This document shows positions 7,759 to 16,080 of a DNA stretch of 27,713 nucleotides, in pieces. This stretch comes from Verrucomicrobia bacterium UBA7008 (lineage in GTDB: Bacteria; Verrucomicrobiota; Kiritimatiellia; RFP12; UBA1067): NCBI GenBank assembly GCA_002449695.1, contig DJXI01000041.1, positions 1 to 27,713 on the forward strand, given 5' to 3'. Within the stretch, counting starts at the first letter, position 1. Each line of letters starts with the position of its first letter. The position numbers were made by a program, and so were the translations under genes. The notes below the pieces were generated by a model. It made no database searches. It was not told the origin of the DNA and saw nothing but the letters and a program-made list of their open reading frames with translations.

Positions 7759-8615
7759 TCCTGGCGGTCGGTTTCTTCGACGGGGTCCACCTCGGTCACC
7801 GGAAAATCCTGACGGGCGCGGATGTCGCGCTCACGTTCCGCAACCATCCGCTCACCGTGCTCGCGCCCGACCGCGCGCCGCGCCTTCTGATGACGAGCGA
7901 CGAGAAGACGGCGGCGATCCGCGCGTGCGGCGTCCGGGAGGTGGTGACGCTCGATTTCACGCCGGAGCTCGCGGCGCTGGAGCCGGAGGACTTCCGCGCC
8001 CGCTACCTGAACGCGCCGGACCTGACGGTGCGCTGCGGCGCGAACTGGCGCTTCGGCAAGGGCGGGCGCGGCGACGCGGCGCTTCTGCGCGCGCACGGCT
8101 GCACGGTGACGGTCGTGCCGTACGCAACGTATGACGGCGCGCGCATCTCGTCGACGCGCATCCGCCAGGCGTTCGCGGCGGGCGACATCGCGGCCGGCAA
8201 CGCCATGCTCGGCCGCGCGCTGACGCTCGGCGGCACCGTCATGAAGGGCAAGGGCCTCGGCGCGACGCTCGGCTTCCCGACGGTCAATATCGCCGTCGCG
8301 AGCAATGTGGAACTGCCGCTCGGCGTCTATGCGGTCGCGGCGGGCGGTTGGCGCGGCGTCGCGAACTACGGGCGCGCGCCGACGATGGGGGACAAGGCGT
8401 GGAAGCAGCCGGTGCTGGAGGTGCATTGGCTGGGGGTTGGTCAAACGCAGTTTGACCATCTCCACGATCAGCGTGATCCTCTCCACGAAGAGTGCGCGCC
8501 GCTCCACGAAGAGAGGGTTGAAATCCTGCGCTTCCTGCGGCCGGAGCGGACGTTCGCGTCGCTCGATGAGCTGACGGCGCAGATCGCGCGCGATTGCGAG
8601 GCGGCGCGCGCATGA
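7755..8615 (+). CDS. ribF: Bifunctional riboflavin kinase/FAD synthetase with a repeat insertion
   Basis: RibF phosphorylates riboflavin to FMN and adenylates FMN to FAD. The 286-residue product starts MILAVGFFDGVHLGH, the nucleotidyltransferase HxGH-type motif, and has the SSTRIR segment near the end of the N-terminal domain. The riboflavin-kinase domain begins near MLGRALTLGGTV and includes GATLGFPTVNI. After LEVHWL, where the family normally has a short loop with a YG motif, there is a run of heptapeptide repeats (LHDQRDP, LHEECAP, LHEERVE), then the family resumes with ILRFLRPERTFASLDEL. Reading frame is intact. The start overlaps the truB stop as ATGA, and the stop overlaps the next gene the same way. 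Confidence 0.93.
   Translation: MILAVGFFDGVHLGHRKILTGADVALTFRNHPLTVLAPDRAPRLLMTSDEKTAAIRACGVREVVTLDFTPELAALEPEDFRARYLNAPDLTVRCGANWRFGKGGRGDAALLRAHGCTVTVVPYATYDGARISSTRIRQAFAAGDIAAGNAMLGRALTLGGTVMKGKGLGATLGFPTVNIAVASNVELPLGVYAVAAGGWRGVANYGRAPTMGDKAWKQPVLEVHWLGVGQTQFDHLHDQRDPLHEECAPLHEERVEILRFLRPERTFASLDELTAQIARDCEAARA
8438..8522 (+). repeat. Hairpin plus three 21-bp tandem repeats inside ribF
   Basis: 8438-8458 is a perfect 9-bp inverted repeat (TGGTCAAAC, loop GCA, GTTTGACCA). It is followed by three 21-bp units at 8460, 8481 and 8502, each opening CTCCACGA; the second and third share CTCCACGAAGAG exactly. A smaller GATCA/TGATC inverted repeat lies in the first unit. The stretch is AT-richer than the flanking gene and keeps the reading frame, coding for a heptad repeat. 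It looks like an inserted or expanded repetitive element. Confidence 0.75.
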
Positions 8616-9973
8616 GCGGCCTGCTCCTCTTGGCGGCGGCCGCGCTCCTGAACCTGTCGCCGGAACGGTACGACACGGAAACGGTGGGGCGGCGCACCGT
8701 CGACTGGTACCGCCACACGGGCGATCCGGCGTGGGGCGACCCCGTGACGAACTTCGTCGACCGCTTTTCCGTGGCGAAGCCGGTCGACGGCGACGCGCCG
8801 GGCCGACCGCTCCTCGTCGTGCTGCACTGGCGCGGCGCGGGCTGGCCGGGCAAGGGCGTCGACATGCAGACGCGGCTCGTCGACGAGAAGGACCGCGTCT
8901 TTTCCGCACCCGACGACTTCTATATCCTGAACCTCGACGACATCCGCGACTACCACGTCCTCTGGAACCGCACGCACGACCAGTACTGGTGGGGCGCGAC
9001 GCCCGCCTACCGCGGCCCGACCGCGGCGGATGTGCCGCGGCTCATGGCCGGCGAGACGCCGTGCGAAAGGCGCGTCCTCGATTCGGTCGAATGGACGTGC
9101 CGCCGCTACGCCGTCGACCGCGCGCGCGTGTACCTGTGCGGCAACTCGATGGGCGGCCAGGCGGCGTACGCGATCGGGCTCGCGCACGGCGAAATCTTCG
9201 CGGCGATCAACGCGAACGTGCCCGCGACCGTCTGGTTCGCGGCGGCGCGCCTCGCGATGGTGAACGCCGACGGGACGCTCGCGGACGACTGGGACGCGGC
9301 GCGCTGGGCCGATCCGCCCGTCGCGGTCGAGTGGAGCGGCGTGGACGACGTCTGGAGCCGCGACCGCGAGGTGATCGTCCGCACGCTCCAGCGCCGCCGC
9401 TGGCCGCACCTCGTCCTGTGGGGCGACTACGGCCACTGCGGGTACGTGTCGGCGGCGCGCGCGAAGAACGATCTCGTCGAGCGCTTCGACTGGCTCGCGG
9501 TGCGCCGCGACGAAGCGTACCCCGCGTTCACGCACGCGTCATGCGACGACACGCTGCCGTGGCCGTTCAAGGTCTGGAAGCCGACGAAGACGGGCCGCTT
9601 CAGCGGCTGGGCGGGCGACATCGAGGCGGCGGAGATGGTGATCGCCGACGGCGCGCCGCCGGCCGGGCAGATCAACGCCTTCTTCCGCTGGCGCAACGTC
9701 CGCGACGACGACGGCGGCTTCGCGATGGACCTGTGGATCGCGTCGGCGGCGGAGCTCCCGACGCGCCAGTTCGCGCCGCCGGACGCGGCGACGGCCGACG
9801 TGACGCTCCGGCGCATCCAGTCGCCCGCGTTCGCCGCCGCGCCCGCCGTGCGGTGGCGTTTCGGCGGCCAGGCGGGCGTCGCGCACCGTGACGGCCACGG
9901 CGCGCTGACGATCCCCGCGCTCGAACTGACGCAAAAAAAGGAACGGCTCGTGCTTGACTTTTGCCGCCAATAA
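8612..9973 (+). CDS. Exported alpha/beta-hydrolase, esterase-like
   Basis: 453 residues starting MSGLLLLAAAALLNL, a short probable signal peptide. The fold is indicated by LLVVLHWRGAGWPG near the oxyanion strand and the nucleophile elbow GNSMGGQ, with a candidate catalytic His in DYGHCGY. This pattern resembles secreted CE1-like or polyhydroxybutyrate-depolymerase-type esterases that act on acylated polysaccharides. The substrate cannot be told from sequence. The C-terminal 130 residues (from about FKVWKPTKTGRFSGW) look like an extra beta domain. The start overlaps the ribF stop by 4 nt (ATGA), so it belongs to the rbfA-truB-ribF transcript. The topA promoter lies in its last codons. Confidence 0.75.
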   Translation: MSGLLLLAAAALLNLSPERYDTETVGRRTVDWYRHTGDPAWGDPVTNFVDRFSVAKPVDGDAPGRPLLVVLHWRGAGWPGKGVDMQTRLVDEKDRVFSAPDDFYILNLDDIRDYHVLWNRTHDQYWWGATPAYRGPTAADVPRLMAGETPCERRVLDSVEWTCRRYAVDRARVYLCGNSMGGQAAYAIGLAHGEIFAAINANVPATVWFAAARLAMVNADGTLADDWDAARWADPPVAVEWSGVDDVWSRDREVIVRTLQRRRWPHLVLWGDYGHCGYVSAARAKNDLVERFDWLAVRRDEAYPAFTHASCDDTLPWPFKVWKPTKTGRFSGWAGDIEAAEMVIADGAPPAGQINAFFRWRNVRDDDGGFAMDLWIASAAELPTRQFAPPDAATADVTLRRIQSPAFAAAPAVRWRFGGQAGVAHRDGHGALTIPALELTQKKERLVLDFCRQ

Positions 9974-9982
9974 GTGTATATT
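9954..9982 (+). promoter_or_regulatory. Promoter of topA-xer
   Basis: -35 TTGACT (9954-9959), 17-nt spacer, -10 TATATT (9977-9982), with TG just before the -10. The predicted transcription start is near 9989, giving a leader of about 38 nt that includes GGGGAGAG before the topA ATG. The -35 is inside the end of the esterase gene. Confidence 0.6.
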
Positions 9983-10026
9983 GGAAACAATATGCAACAG
10001 GAAAAGACCAGGGGAGAGTCCGTGAC

Positions 10027-12600
10027 ATGGGCAAGAAACTGCTGATTGTGGAATCGCCGGCGAAGGCGAAGACGATTGGAAAATACCTCGGCGGCGAGTT
10101 CACCGTCAAGAGTTCGGTCGGGCACATCCGCGACCTGCCGAAGGGGAACGGATCGATCAAGATCACGCCCGACGGCGCGGGCCGGTGGACGTTCGAGCCG
10201 ACGTACGTCATCTCGGAAGGCAAGGAAAAGGTCGTCAGCGAGCTGAAGGCGGCGGTCAAGGCGGCCGACGAGATCTATCTCGCGAGCGACCCCGACCGCG
10301 AGGGAGAGGCGATCGCGTGGCACCTGAAGGAGGTGCTCGCGCCCGTCGCGGGCGCGAAGCCGTTCCGCCGCGTCACCTACAACGAGATCACGAAGCCGGC
10401 CGTCGTGAAGGCCGTCGCCGAGGCGCACGACATCGACATGCCGCGCGTCGACGCGCAGCAGGCGCGCCGCATCCTCGACCGGCTCGTGGGCTACAAGGTC
10501 TCGCCGCTCCTGTGGAAGTACATCCAGTGCGCGAACAACCGCAGCCTGAGCGCGGGACGCGTGCAGTCGGTGGCGCTGCGGCTCCTGGTGGAGCGCCAGC
10601 GCGAGATCGACGCGTTCAAGCCCGAGAGCTACTTCCTCATGGGCGTCGAGGCGCAGAAGCGCGACGGCGCGGGCAAGTTCGTCGCGCGGCTCGCGCGGCT
10701 CGACGGCGGCAAGCCGGAGATCAAGGAGCAGCAGCAGGCGAACAACCTCCTCCTGGACCTCGCGGGCGCGGCGCTCGAGGTGACGGACCTCAAGGCGCAG
10801 GCGAAGGCGCGGCACGCGCTGCCGCCGTTCACGACATCGACGCTGCAGCAGGCGGCGTCGAGCGTGCTCGGCTTCTCGCCCGGCAAGACGATGAAGCTCG
10901 CGCAGGCGCTGTACGAGCGCGGCGCCATCACCTACATGCGCACGGACTCGGTGAACGTCTCGGAGCAGGCGCGCGCGGCGGCGAAGGACTTCATCGTCGG
11001 CACGTGGGGCGAACCGTTCTATCCCGCGAAGCCCAACTTCTTCAAGTCGAAGGGCGGCGCGCAGGAGGCGCACGAGGCGATCCGCCCGACGAACGTCGCG
11101 CTGACGCCGCAGGAGGCGTCGTTCGACGCGGCGGAGCTCAAGCTCTACGATCTCGTCTGGCGGCGGTTCGTCGCGAGCCAGATGGCGGACGCGCAGACGA
11201 CGGTCCGGACCGTGTCGCTCGCGGCGCGCAAGGACGGGCTGCTGCACACCTACGTCTTCACCGCGTCGGCGACCGAGGTCGACTTCGAGGGCTTCCTGAA
11301 GGTGATGAAGCTCGCGCTCAGGAAGAAAAAGGCGGACGACGAGGAGGACGAGGATTCGGACGAGGTGGCGGCGCTGCCGCCGCTCGAGCCGGGGGATCTG
11401 CTGGACGCGGTGCGCTGGCTCGCGGACGAGAAGCAGACGAAGGGCCCGGCGCACTATTCCGAGGCGTCGCTCATCAAGGCGCTGGAGGAGAACGGCGTCG
11501 GCCGCCCGTCGACGTACGCGGCGACGATCGAGACGCTGAAGGCGCGCGACTACGCGAAGACGGAGAAGCGCAAGCTCATCCCGCAGACGCGCGGCATGCT
11601 CGTCTGCGACTGGCTGACGGCGAAGCTCGACCGGCTCTTCAACGTCGGCTACACCGCCGAGATGGAGGCGGAGCTCGACAAGGTGGAGACCGAGGGCGAG
11701 CCGATGAACGCGATGCTCTCCGACTTCTACGCGCAGTTCCTCACGGCGCTCAAGGAGGCGCAGCCCGCGCCGCCCGGCAACGACAAGTTCCTGCTCGTCT
11801 TCTCGCTCCTCGACCAGGTGCAGACGTGGAAGGAGCCGAAGACCGTCGGCAAGCGCGTCTACGACGACAAGGCGTTCGTCGCGAGCGTCAAGCGGCAGAT
11901 GGAGGAGGGCCGCGTGCCGCTGAGCGCGCGCCAGCTGGAGTTTCTCGTGCGGATGGTGTCGCTCTACGCCGACCAGATCCCCGGCGCGGAGCAGACGCTC
12001 CGGGAGAACGGCATCGGCGCGGGCGCCTCGATGGTGCCGCAGAAGGCCGACGACGAGCTCGTGAAGTACTGCTTCGACGCGATGGACCGCATCGGCGACA
12101 TGCTGAAGAACCCGTTTCTGAAGAGCCTCCGGGACCAGTTCGACCGCGGCCGGAGCCTCTCGCCCAAGCAGTTCGCGATCCTCGCGCGCGCCGTCGGCGA
12201 GAACGCGGACGAGCTGCCGGACTGCGACGCGATCCGCGAGAAGCTCGCCGAGTTCGTGCCGAGCGGCTTTTCGGGGAAGGATTCCGATCCGGCGATCCCC
12301 GGGCTGCTGGCGCTCCTGAAGACCGTCGGCGAATGGCGGCCGGTCGTCCGCAAGGGCAAGAAGGTCTACGACGACAAGAGCTTCGTCGAGAGCCTCGCCG
12401 AGCAGTTCGAGCGGCGGCACTCGCTGAGCACGCGGCAGGTGATGGCGCTGAGGCGCGTCGCGGCGGCGTACCACGACAAGATTCCCGATTACGACGCGCA
12501 CGTCGCGGAGCTGGGGCTGCGCGACTTCGCCGCCGAGGCGGCGGAAGGCGGCGAGGGGGAGGGGCGCCGGCGCGCCCGCCGGTCGCGGAAGGGGGCCTGA
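10027..12600 (+). CDS. topA: DNA topoisomerase I (type IA) with a novel C-terminal repeat region
   Basis: TopA relaxes negatively supercoiled DNA. The 857-residue product begins MGKKLLIVESPAKAKTI (Toprim), followed by ASDPDREGEAIAWH, the gate region GRVQSVALRLL, the active-site Tyr303 in ITYMRTDS, HEAIRPT and ENGVGRPSTYA. ATG 10027 is chosen because the Toprim strand starts there and a Shine-Dalgarno lies upstream. The catalytic core ends near residue 575. The rest lacks the usual CxxC zinc ribbons and instead carries three related segments (about 586-660, 677-750, 757-832) with F(V/L).S...Q, an S(L/P)LS..Q-type core and IP/LP. The tail is Arg/Gly-rich. It overlaps the recombinase gene by 1 nt (TGATG). 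Confidence 0.95.
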   Translation: MGKKLLIVESPAKAKTIGKYLGGEFTVKSSVGHIRDLPKGNGSIKITPDGAGRWTFEPTYVISEGKEKVVSELKAAVKAADEIYLASDPDREGEAIAWHLKEVLAPVAGAKPFRRVTYNEITKPAVVKAVAEAHDIDMPRVDAQQARRILDRLVGYKVSPLLWKYIQCANNRSLSAGRVQSVALRLLVERQREIDAFKPESYFLMGVEAQKRDGAGKFVARLARLDGGKPEIKEQQQANNLLLDLAGAALEVTDLKAQAKARHALPPFTTSTLQQAASSVLGFSPGKTMKLAQALYERGAITYMRTDSVNVSEQARAAAKDFIVGTWGEPFYPAKPNFFKSKGGAQEAHEAIRPTNVALTPQEASFDAAELKLYDLVWRRFVASQMADAQTTVRTVSLAARKDGLLHTYVFTASATEVDFEGFLKVMKLALRKKKADDEEDEDSDEVAALPPLEPGDLLDAVRWLADEKQTKGPAHYSEASLIKALEENGVGRPSTYAATIETLKARDYAKTEKRKLIPQTRGMLVCDWLTAKLDRLFNVGYTAEMEAELDKVETEGEPMNAMLSDFYAQFLTALKEAQPAPPGNDKFLLVFSLLDQVQTWKEPKTVGKRVYDDKAFVASVKRQMEEGRVPLSARQLEFLVRMVSLYADQIPGAEQTLRENGIGAGASMVPQKADDELVKYCFDAMDRIGDMLKNPFLKSLRDQFDRGRSLSPKQFAILARAVGENADELPDCDAIREKLAEFVPSGFSGKDSDPAIPGLLALLKTVGEWRPVVRKGKKVYDDKSFVESLAEQFERRHSLSTRQVMALRRVAAAYHDKIPDYDAHVAELGLRDFAAEAAEGGEGEGRRRARRSRKGA

Positions 12601-13550
12601 TGGGCCCGGCGCCGAACGCGCAGACGGCGGCCGATCCGCTCGTCCGGCGCTTCGAGTCGTACCTGCTCGCGGAGCGCAACGCCTCCGCGCACACGCGCGA
12701 CGGCTATCTCGCCGACCTTGCGCAGTTCGTCGCCTTCAAGTGGGGCGCGGCGGCCCGGCCGCCGTACCCGTGGCTCGCGGCGGGCGAGGGCGACGCGCGC
12801 GCGTTTCTCTCGCTTCTGTCGAAGGGCGGCGCGACGCCGACGACGATGCGCCGGAAGCTCTCGGCGTGCCGCGCGTTCTTCCGCTTTCTCCAGCGCGAGC
12901 GCGAGCTGGTCGACAACCCCTTCGCCGCGCTCAAGGGGCCGCGCAAGGCCAAGATGCTGCCGAAGGTGCTGTCGGTCGAGGACGTCCGGCGCTTCCTCGC
13001 GCGGCCGGGGCGGGACGCGGCGGAGGGGCGGCTGACGGCCTACGACGCCTGCCGCGACACGGCGATCTTCGAGTTCCTCTATTCGACGGGCTGCCGCATC
13101 AGCGAGGCGGTCGCCGTGCGCTGGGGCGAGATCGATTTCGCGAAGGGGACGGTCATCGTCACGGGCAAGGGGTCGAAGGACCGGCTCGTGATCCTCGGCC
13201 GGCCCGCGCGCGACGCGCTGGAGGAGCTGCGCCGCCAGAGCGCGGCGCGCGACAGCGCGCAGGCGGCCGACGGCGCGCCGGTCTTCGCCCGGGACGCGCA
13301 GCACCCGCTGTCGGCGCGGTTCGTCGAGCGGCGGATGAAGCGCTATCTCGCCGAGGCGGAGCTGCCGACCGACCTGACGCCGCACAAGCTGCGGCACAGC
13401 TTCGCGACGCACCTCCTGGACGCGGGCGCGGATCTGCGCAGCGTGCAGGAGATGCTGGGGCACGCGTCGCTGTCGACGACGCAGATCTATACGCATGTCT
13501 CCGTGGAGCGGCTGAAGGACGCCTATGCGAAGGCGCATCCAAGGGCCTAG
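12600..13550 (+). CDS. Tyrosine recombinase, XerC/XerD family
   Basis: This family resolves chromosome dimers at dif sites. The 316-residue product has an N-terminal SAM-like core-binding domain (FESYLLAERNASAHTRDGYLADL...) and a C-terminal catalytic domain with all key residues: Arg166 in TGCRISE, Lys in GKGSKDR, HxxR in HKLRHSFATHLL, His in LGHAS and nucleophile Tyr297 in TQIYTHV. ATG 12600 overlaps the topA TGA by one base. A topA-xer pairing is also known in Firmicutes (topA-trmFO-xerC). Whether it is XerC or XerD cannot be settled here. The stop codon TAG is part of the first of five regularly spaced CTAG motifs. Confidence 0.92.
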   Translation: MGPAPNAQTAADPLVRRFESYLLAERNASAHTRDGYLADLAQFVAFKWGAAARPPYPWLAAGEGDARAFLSLLSKGGATPTTMRRKLSACRAFFRFLQRERELVDNPFAALKGPRKAKMLPKVLSVEDVRRFLARPGRDAAEGRLTAYDACRDTAIFEFLYSTGCRISEAVAVRWGEIDFAKGTVIVTGKGSKDRLVILGRPARDALEELRRQSAARDSAQAADGAPVFARDAQHPLSARFVERRMKRYLAEAELPTDLTPHKLRHSFATHLLDAGADLRSVQEMLGHASLSTTQIYTHVSVERLKDAYAKAHPRA

Positions 13551-13581
13551 GGTCTAGGATTCTAGGATTCTAGACTTCTAG
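13547..13581 (+). repeat. Tandem 8-bp CTAG repeat
   Basis: CTAG occurs at 13547, 13554, 13562, 13570 and 13578, a spacing of 7, 8, 8 and 8 bp. The unit is TCTAGGAT twice, then TCTAGACT and TCTAGAAC. CTAG is usually scarce in bacterial genomes, so five copies in 35 bp directly after the recombinase gene is conspicuous. Confidence 0.8.
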
Positions 13582-13582
13582 A

Positions 13583-13606
13583 ACCCCTTGCGCTACCCAA
13601 AGGGGT
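13583..13606 (+). terminator. Hairpin downstream of the Xer gene, possible weak terminator
   Basis: ACCCCTT (13583-13589) pairs with AAGGGGT (13600-13606) across a 10-nt loop. No T run follows, so terminator function is uncertain. It sits between the recombinase gene and the GH35 promoter. Confidence 0.35.
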
Positions 13607-13627
13607 AGTGCACGGGAACAGGGGATT

Positions 13628-13636
13628 TGATATACT
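13628..13636 (+). promoter_or_regulatory. Extended -10 promoter of the GH35 gene, predicted leaderless
   Basis: TGA-TATACT at 13628-13636, identical to the rbfA extended -10. No good -35 is seen at 17-18 nt (around 13607-13613). The ATG at 13644 begins 8 nt after the -10 ends, so the transcript should start at or next to the ATG. Confidence 0.6.
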
Positions 13637-13643
13637 GTCCACC

Positions 13644-16022
13644 ATGAAGAAACTTTTCTTTTTGATTCAGGCTTGGTGCCTGGTGCTGGGCGCGGCATCC
13701 GCCGCCGGCGAAGCACCTGCCTCAAGTGCCAGCGCCGAAGGCGCGGCCGTGCCGCCCGTCCATACGTTCGCGCTGGGCGACACCGATTTCCTGCTGGACG
13801 GCCAGCCGTTCGTCATCCGCTGCGGCGAGATCCACTACGCGCGCATCCCGCGCCCGTACTGGCGCCACCGCCTGCAGATGCTGCGCGCGATGGGCTGCAA
13901 CGCCGTCGGCTGCTACATGTTCTGGAACTACCACGAGCGCGCGCCGGGCGTGTTCAACTGGAAGGGCAACGCCGACGCGGCGGCGTTCTGCCGCCTCGCG
14001 CAGGAGGAGGGGCTGTGGGTCATCCTGCGCCCGGGCCCGTACGCGTGCGCGGAGTGGGAGGGCGGCGGCGCGCCGTGGTGGCTGATGAAGGACGACACGA
14101 AGGACGGCCAGAAGCCGATCAGCATGCGTTCGAGCGATCCGCGCTGGGTCGAGCCGTGCAGGCGGTGGATCGCCGAGGTCGGGCGGCAGCTCGGCGCGCT
14201 CCAGGTCACGAAGGGCGGGCCGATCCTGATGGTGCAGGTCGAGAACGAGTACGGCCTGCACGGCAACGACGTCGAGTACATCCGCGCGCTCCGCCAGGCG
14301 ACGCTGGACGCGGGCTTCGAGGTGCCGCTCTACGCGTGCAACCCGCCGCGCGTCATCCAGAACGGCTTCATCCCCGAGCTCTTCCAGGCGGCGAACTTCG
14401 GCGCGGAGCCGGAGCAGCGCTTCGCCATCATCCGCGAATGGCAGCCGAAGGGGCCGCTCATGTGCGCGGAATACTATCCCGCGTGGTTCGACACGTGGGG
14501 CCAGGCGCACCACTACGCGAAGAGCGACGAGGAGTTCTTCGGGCCGATCGACTGGATGCTCGAGCACCGCGTCAGCTTTTCGCTCTACATGGCGCACGGC
14601 GGCACGAGCTTCGGCGGCTGGACGGGCTGCCGCAACCCGTTCGTCCCCAACGTGACGAGCTACGATTTCGAGGCGCCCATCAGCGAGCAGGGCATCGCGA
14701 ACCCGTCGTTCGCCAAGTTCCGCGACCGCGCGGCGAAACACCTCAATCCGGGCGAGACGATCCCCGAGCCGCCGACGGCGATTCCCGTGAAGGGCTACGG
14801 CGAGATCGGCCTCCAGCGCGTCGTTCCCGTGGAGGCGCTTGTCGCGCGCGAGGTGAAGCTGGAGACGCCCGTCTTCATGGAGCAGCTGGGGCAGGGCTTC
14901 GGGCTCGTCAGCTACGAGACGACGATCGGCCCGAACGACGGCGGCATCCTGCGCGTCGGCGAGCTGCACGACTTCGGCTACGTCTTCCTCGACGGCCAGC
15001 GCATCGGCACGCTCGACCGCCGCCACCGCGGCCTCAAGCTGCGCATCTACCGCAGCCGCGAGAACCGGCCGCGCAAGCTCCAGATCCTCGTCGAGGCGAT
15101 GGGGCGCATCAACTCGTCCTCCGGCATGGAGGACCGCAAGGGCCTCAACGGCGCGGTCAAGCTCGACCGCACGGAGCTGAAAGGCTGGACGGCGCGGCTG
15201 ATGCCGCTCGATCCCGACTTCCAGCGCTTCGACCTCGGCGACTGGTTCAAGATGGAGGACGCGCTGAGCGCGGCGTACGCGGACGACGCGCCGTCGATGT
15301 ACGTGGGCGTCCTCTCCGTCGACGACGGGCGGCCCGCCGACACGTGGATCGACCTGAGCGGCTGGACGAAGGGCGTGCTGTGGGTGAACGGGCACAACAT
15401 CGGGCGCTTCTGGTCGATCGGCCCGCAGCAGACGCTGTTCGTGCCCGGCTGCTGGCTCCGGCCCGGCCGCAACGACATCGTCGTGCTCGACTTCTTCGGC
15501 CCGCGCGGCGACGCGAAGGTGACGTCGCTCGACCATCCGGTGCTGGACGTCCTCAATCTCGAGACCGACTTCAACCGCGTCCAGCGCTGGAACAGCCGGA
15601 TGACGGGCGGCAAGGTCGTCGCGTCCGGCACGTTCCCGCCGACGGACGAGGCGACGGTCGTGATGTTCGACCAGCCCGTGCGCGGCAACTTCTTCACGCT
15701 CCAGGCGCTCACCACGTACGACCCGAAGAACCTCGGCACGATCGCCGAATTCGACCTGCTGGACGCGCAGGGCAATCCGATGACCTCGCTCGCCCTGACG
15801 GTGTCGGGCGTTTCGAGCGAGGACGAGATCCGCGAGGACGGCGTCGCCGAGAACGCCATCGACGGCCAGGTGGAGGCGTTCTGGCTGACGAGCTCGCGCA
15901 ATCTGCCGCACTGGATCGAGTTCTATTCGGAGCAGAAGGCCGAAATCCACGGCTTCCGGTACACGCCGCGCCAGAACAAGTCGATCGGGCGGCTGAAGGA
16001 CTGGCAGTTTTACGCGCGGTAG
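13644..16022 (+). CDS. Secreted family 35 beta-galactosidase
   Basis: 792 residues with signal peptide MKKLFFLIQAWCLVLGAASA. The GH35 TIM barrel starts at RCGEIHYARIPRPYW and contains FWNYHE, GLWVILRPGPYACAEWE, acid/base Glu202 in QVENEYG and nucleophile Glu276 in CAEYYPAWFDTWG. Beta domains follow, with LWVNGHNIGRFW typical of the family's C-terminal jelly roll. The last 110 residues (LQALTTYD...IDGQVEAFWLTS...HWIEFY) resemble an F5/8 type C carbohydrate-binding domain. It should release terminal beta-galactose from plant or host glycans outside the cytoplasm. ATG 13644 is chosen over an in-frame ATG at 13608, because the latter lies upstream of the -10 box and would spoil the signal peptide. 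Confidence 0.93.
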   Translation: MKKLFFLIQAWCLVLGAASAAGEAPASSASAEGAAVPPVHTFALGDTDFLLDGQPFVIRCGEIHYARIPRPYWRHRLQMLRAMGCNAVGCYMFWNYHERAPGVFNWKGNADAAAFCRLAQEEGLWVILRPGPYACAEWEGGGAPWWLMKDDTKDGQKPISMRSSDPRWVEPCRRWIAEVGRQLGALQVTKGGPILMVQVENEYGLHGNDVEYIRALRQATLDAGFEVPLYACNPPRVIQNGFIPELFQAANFGAEPEQRFAIIREWQPKGPLMCAEYYPAWFDTWGQAHHYAKSDEEFFGPIDWMLEHRVSFSLYMAHGGTSFGGWTGCRNPFVPNVTSYDFEAPISEQGIANPSFAKFRDRAAKHLNPGETIPEPPTAIPVKGYGEIGLQRVVPVEALVAREVKLETPVFMEQLGQGFGLVSYETTIGPNDGGILRVGELHDFGYVFLDGQRIGTLDRRHRGLKLRIYRSRENRPRKLQILVEAMGRINSSSGMEDRKGLNGAVKLDRTELKGWTARLMPLDPDFQRFDLGDWFKMEDALSAAYADDAPSMYVGVLSVDDGRPADTWIDLSGWTKGVLWVNGHNIGRFWSIGPQQTLFVPGCWLRPGRNDIVVLDFFGPRGDAKVTSLDHPVLDVLNLETDFNRVQRWNSRMTGGKVVASGTFPPTDEATVVMFDQPVRGNFFTLQALTTYDPKNLGTIAEFDLLDAQGNPMTSLALTVSGVSSEDEIREDGVAENAIDGQVEAFWLTSSRNLPHWIEFYSEQKAEIHGFRYTPRQNKSIGRLKDWQFYAR

Positions 16023-16040
16023 GCCGAACACCGTTCGGCC
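16022..16040 (+). terminator. Hairpin after the GH35 gene
   Basis: GGCCGAAC (16022-16029), loop ACC, GTTCGGCC (16033-16040): a perfect 8-bp stem starting on the last base of the stop codon. ATCTT follows rather than a T run, so it is either a weak terminator or an mRNA 3'-end stabiliser. Confidence 0.45.
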
Positions 16041-16080
16041 ATCTTCACTTGCCACGCTCAGATGATGCGGTGATTCTCGG

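Noticed and set aside
9427..12501. 1024-codon open frame antisense to topA
   Set aside because: Same codon-bias effect. Low-complexity Arg/Leu/Val composition and full overlap with topA, whose catalytic motifs are intact.
13608..13643. Upstream in-frame ATG (13608) for the GH35 gene
   Set aside because: It precedes the extended -10 box and would place 12 polar residues before a normal signal peptide; ATG 13644 fits better.
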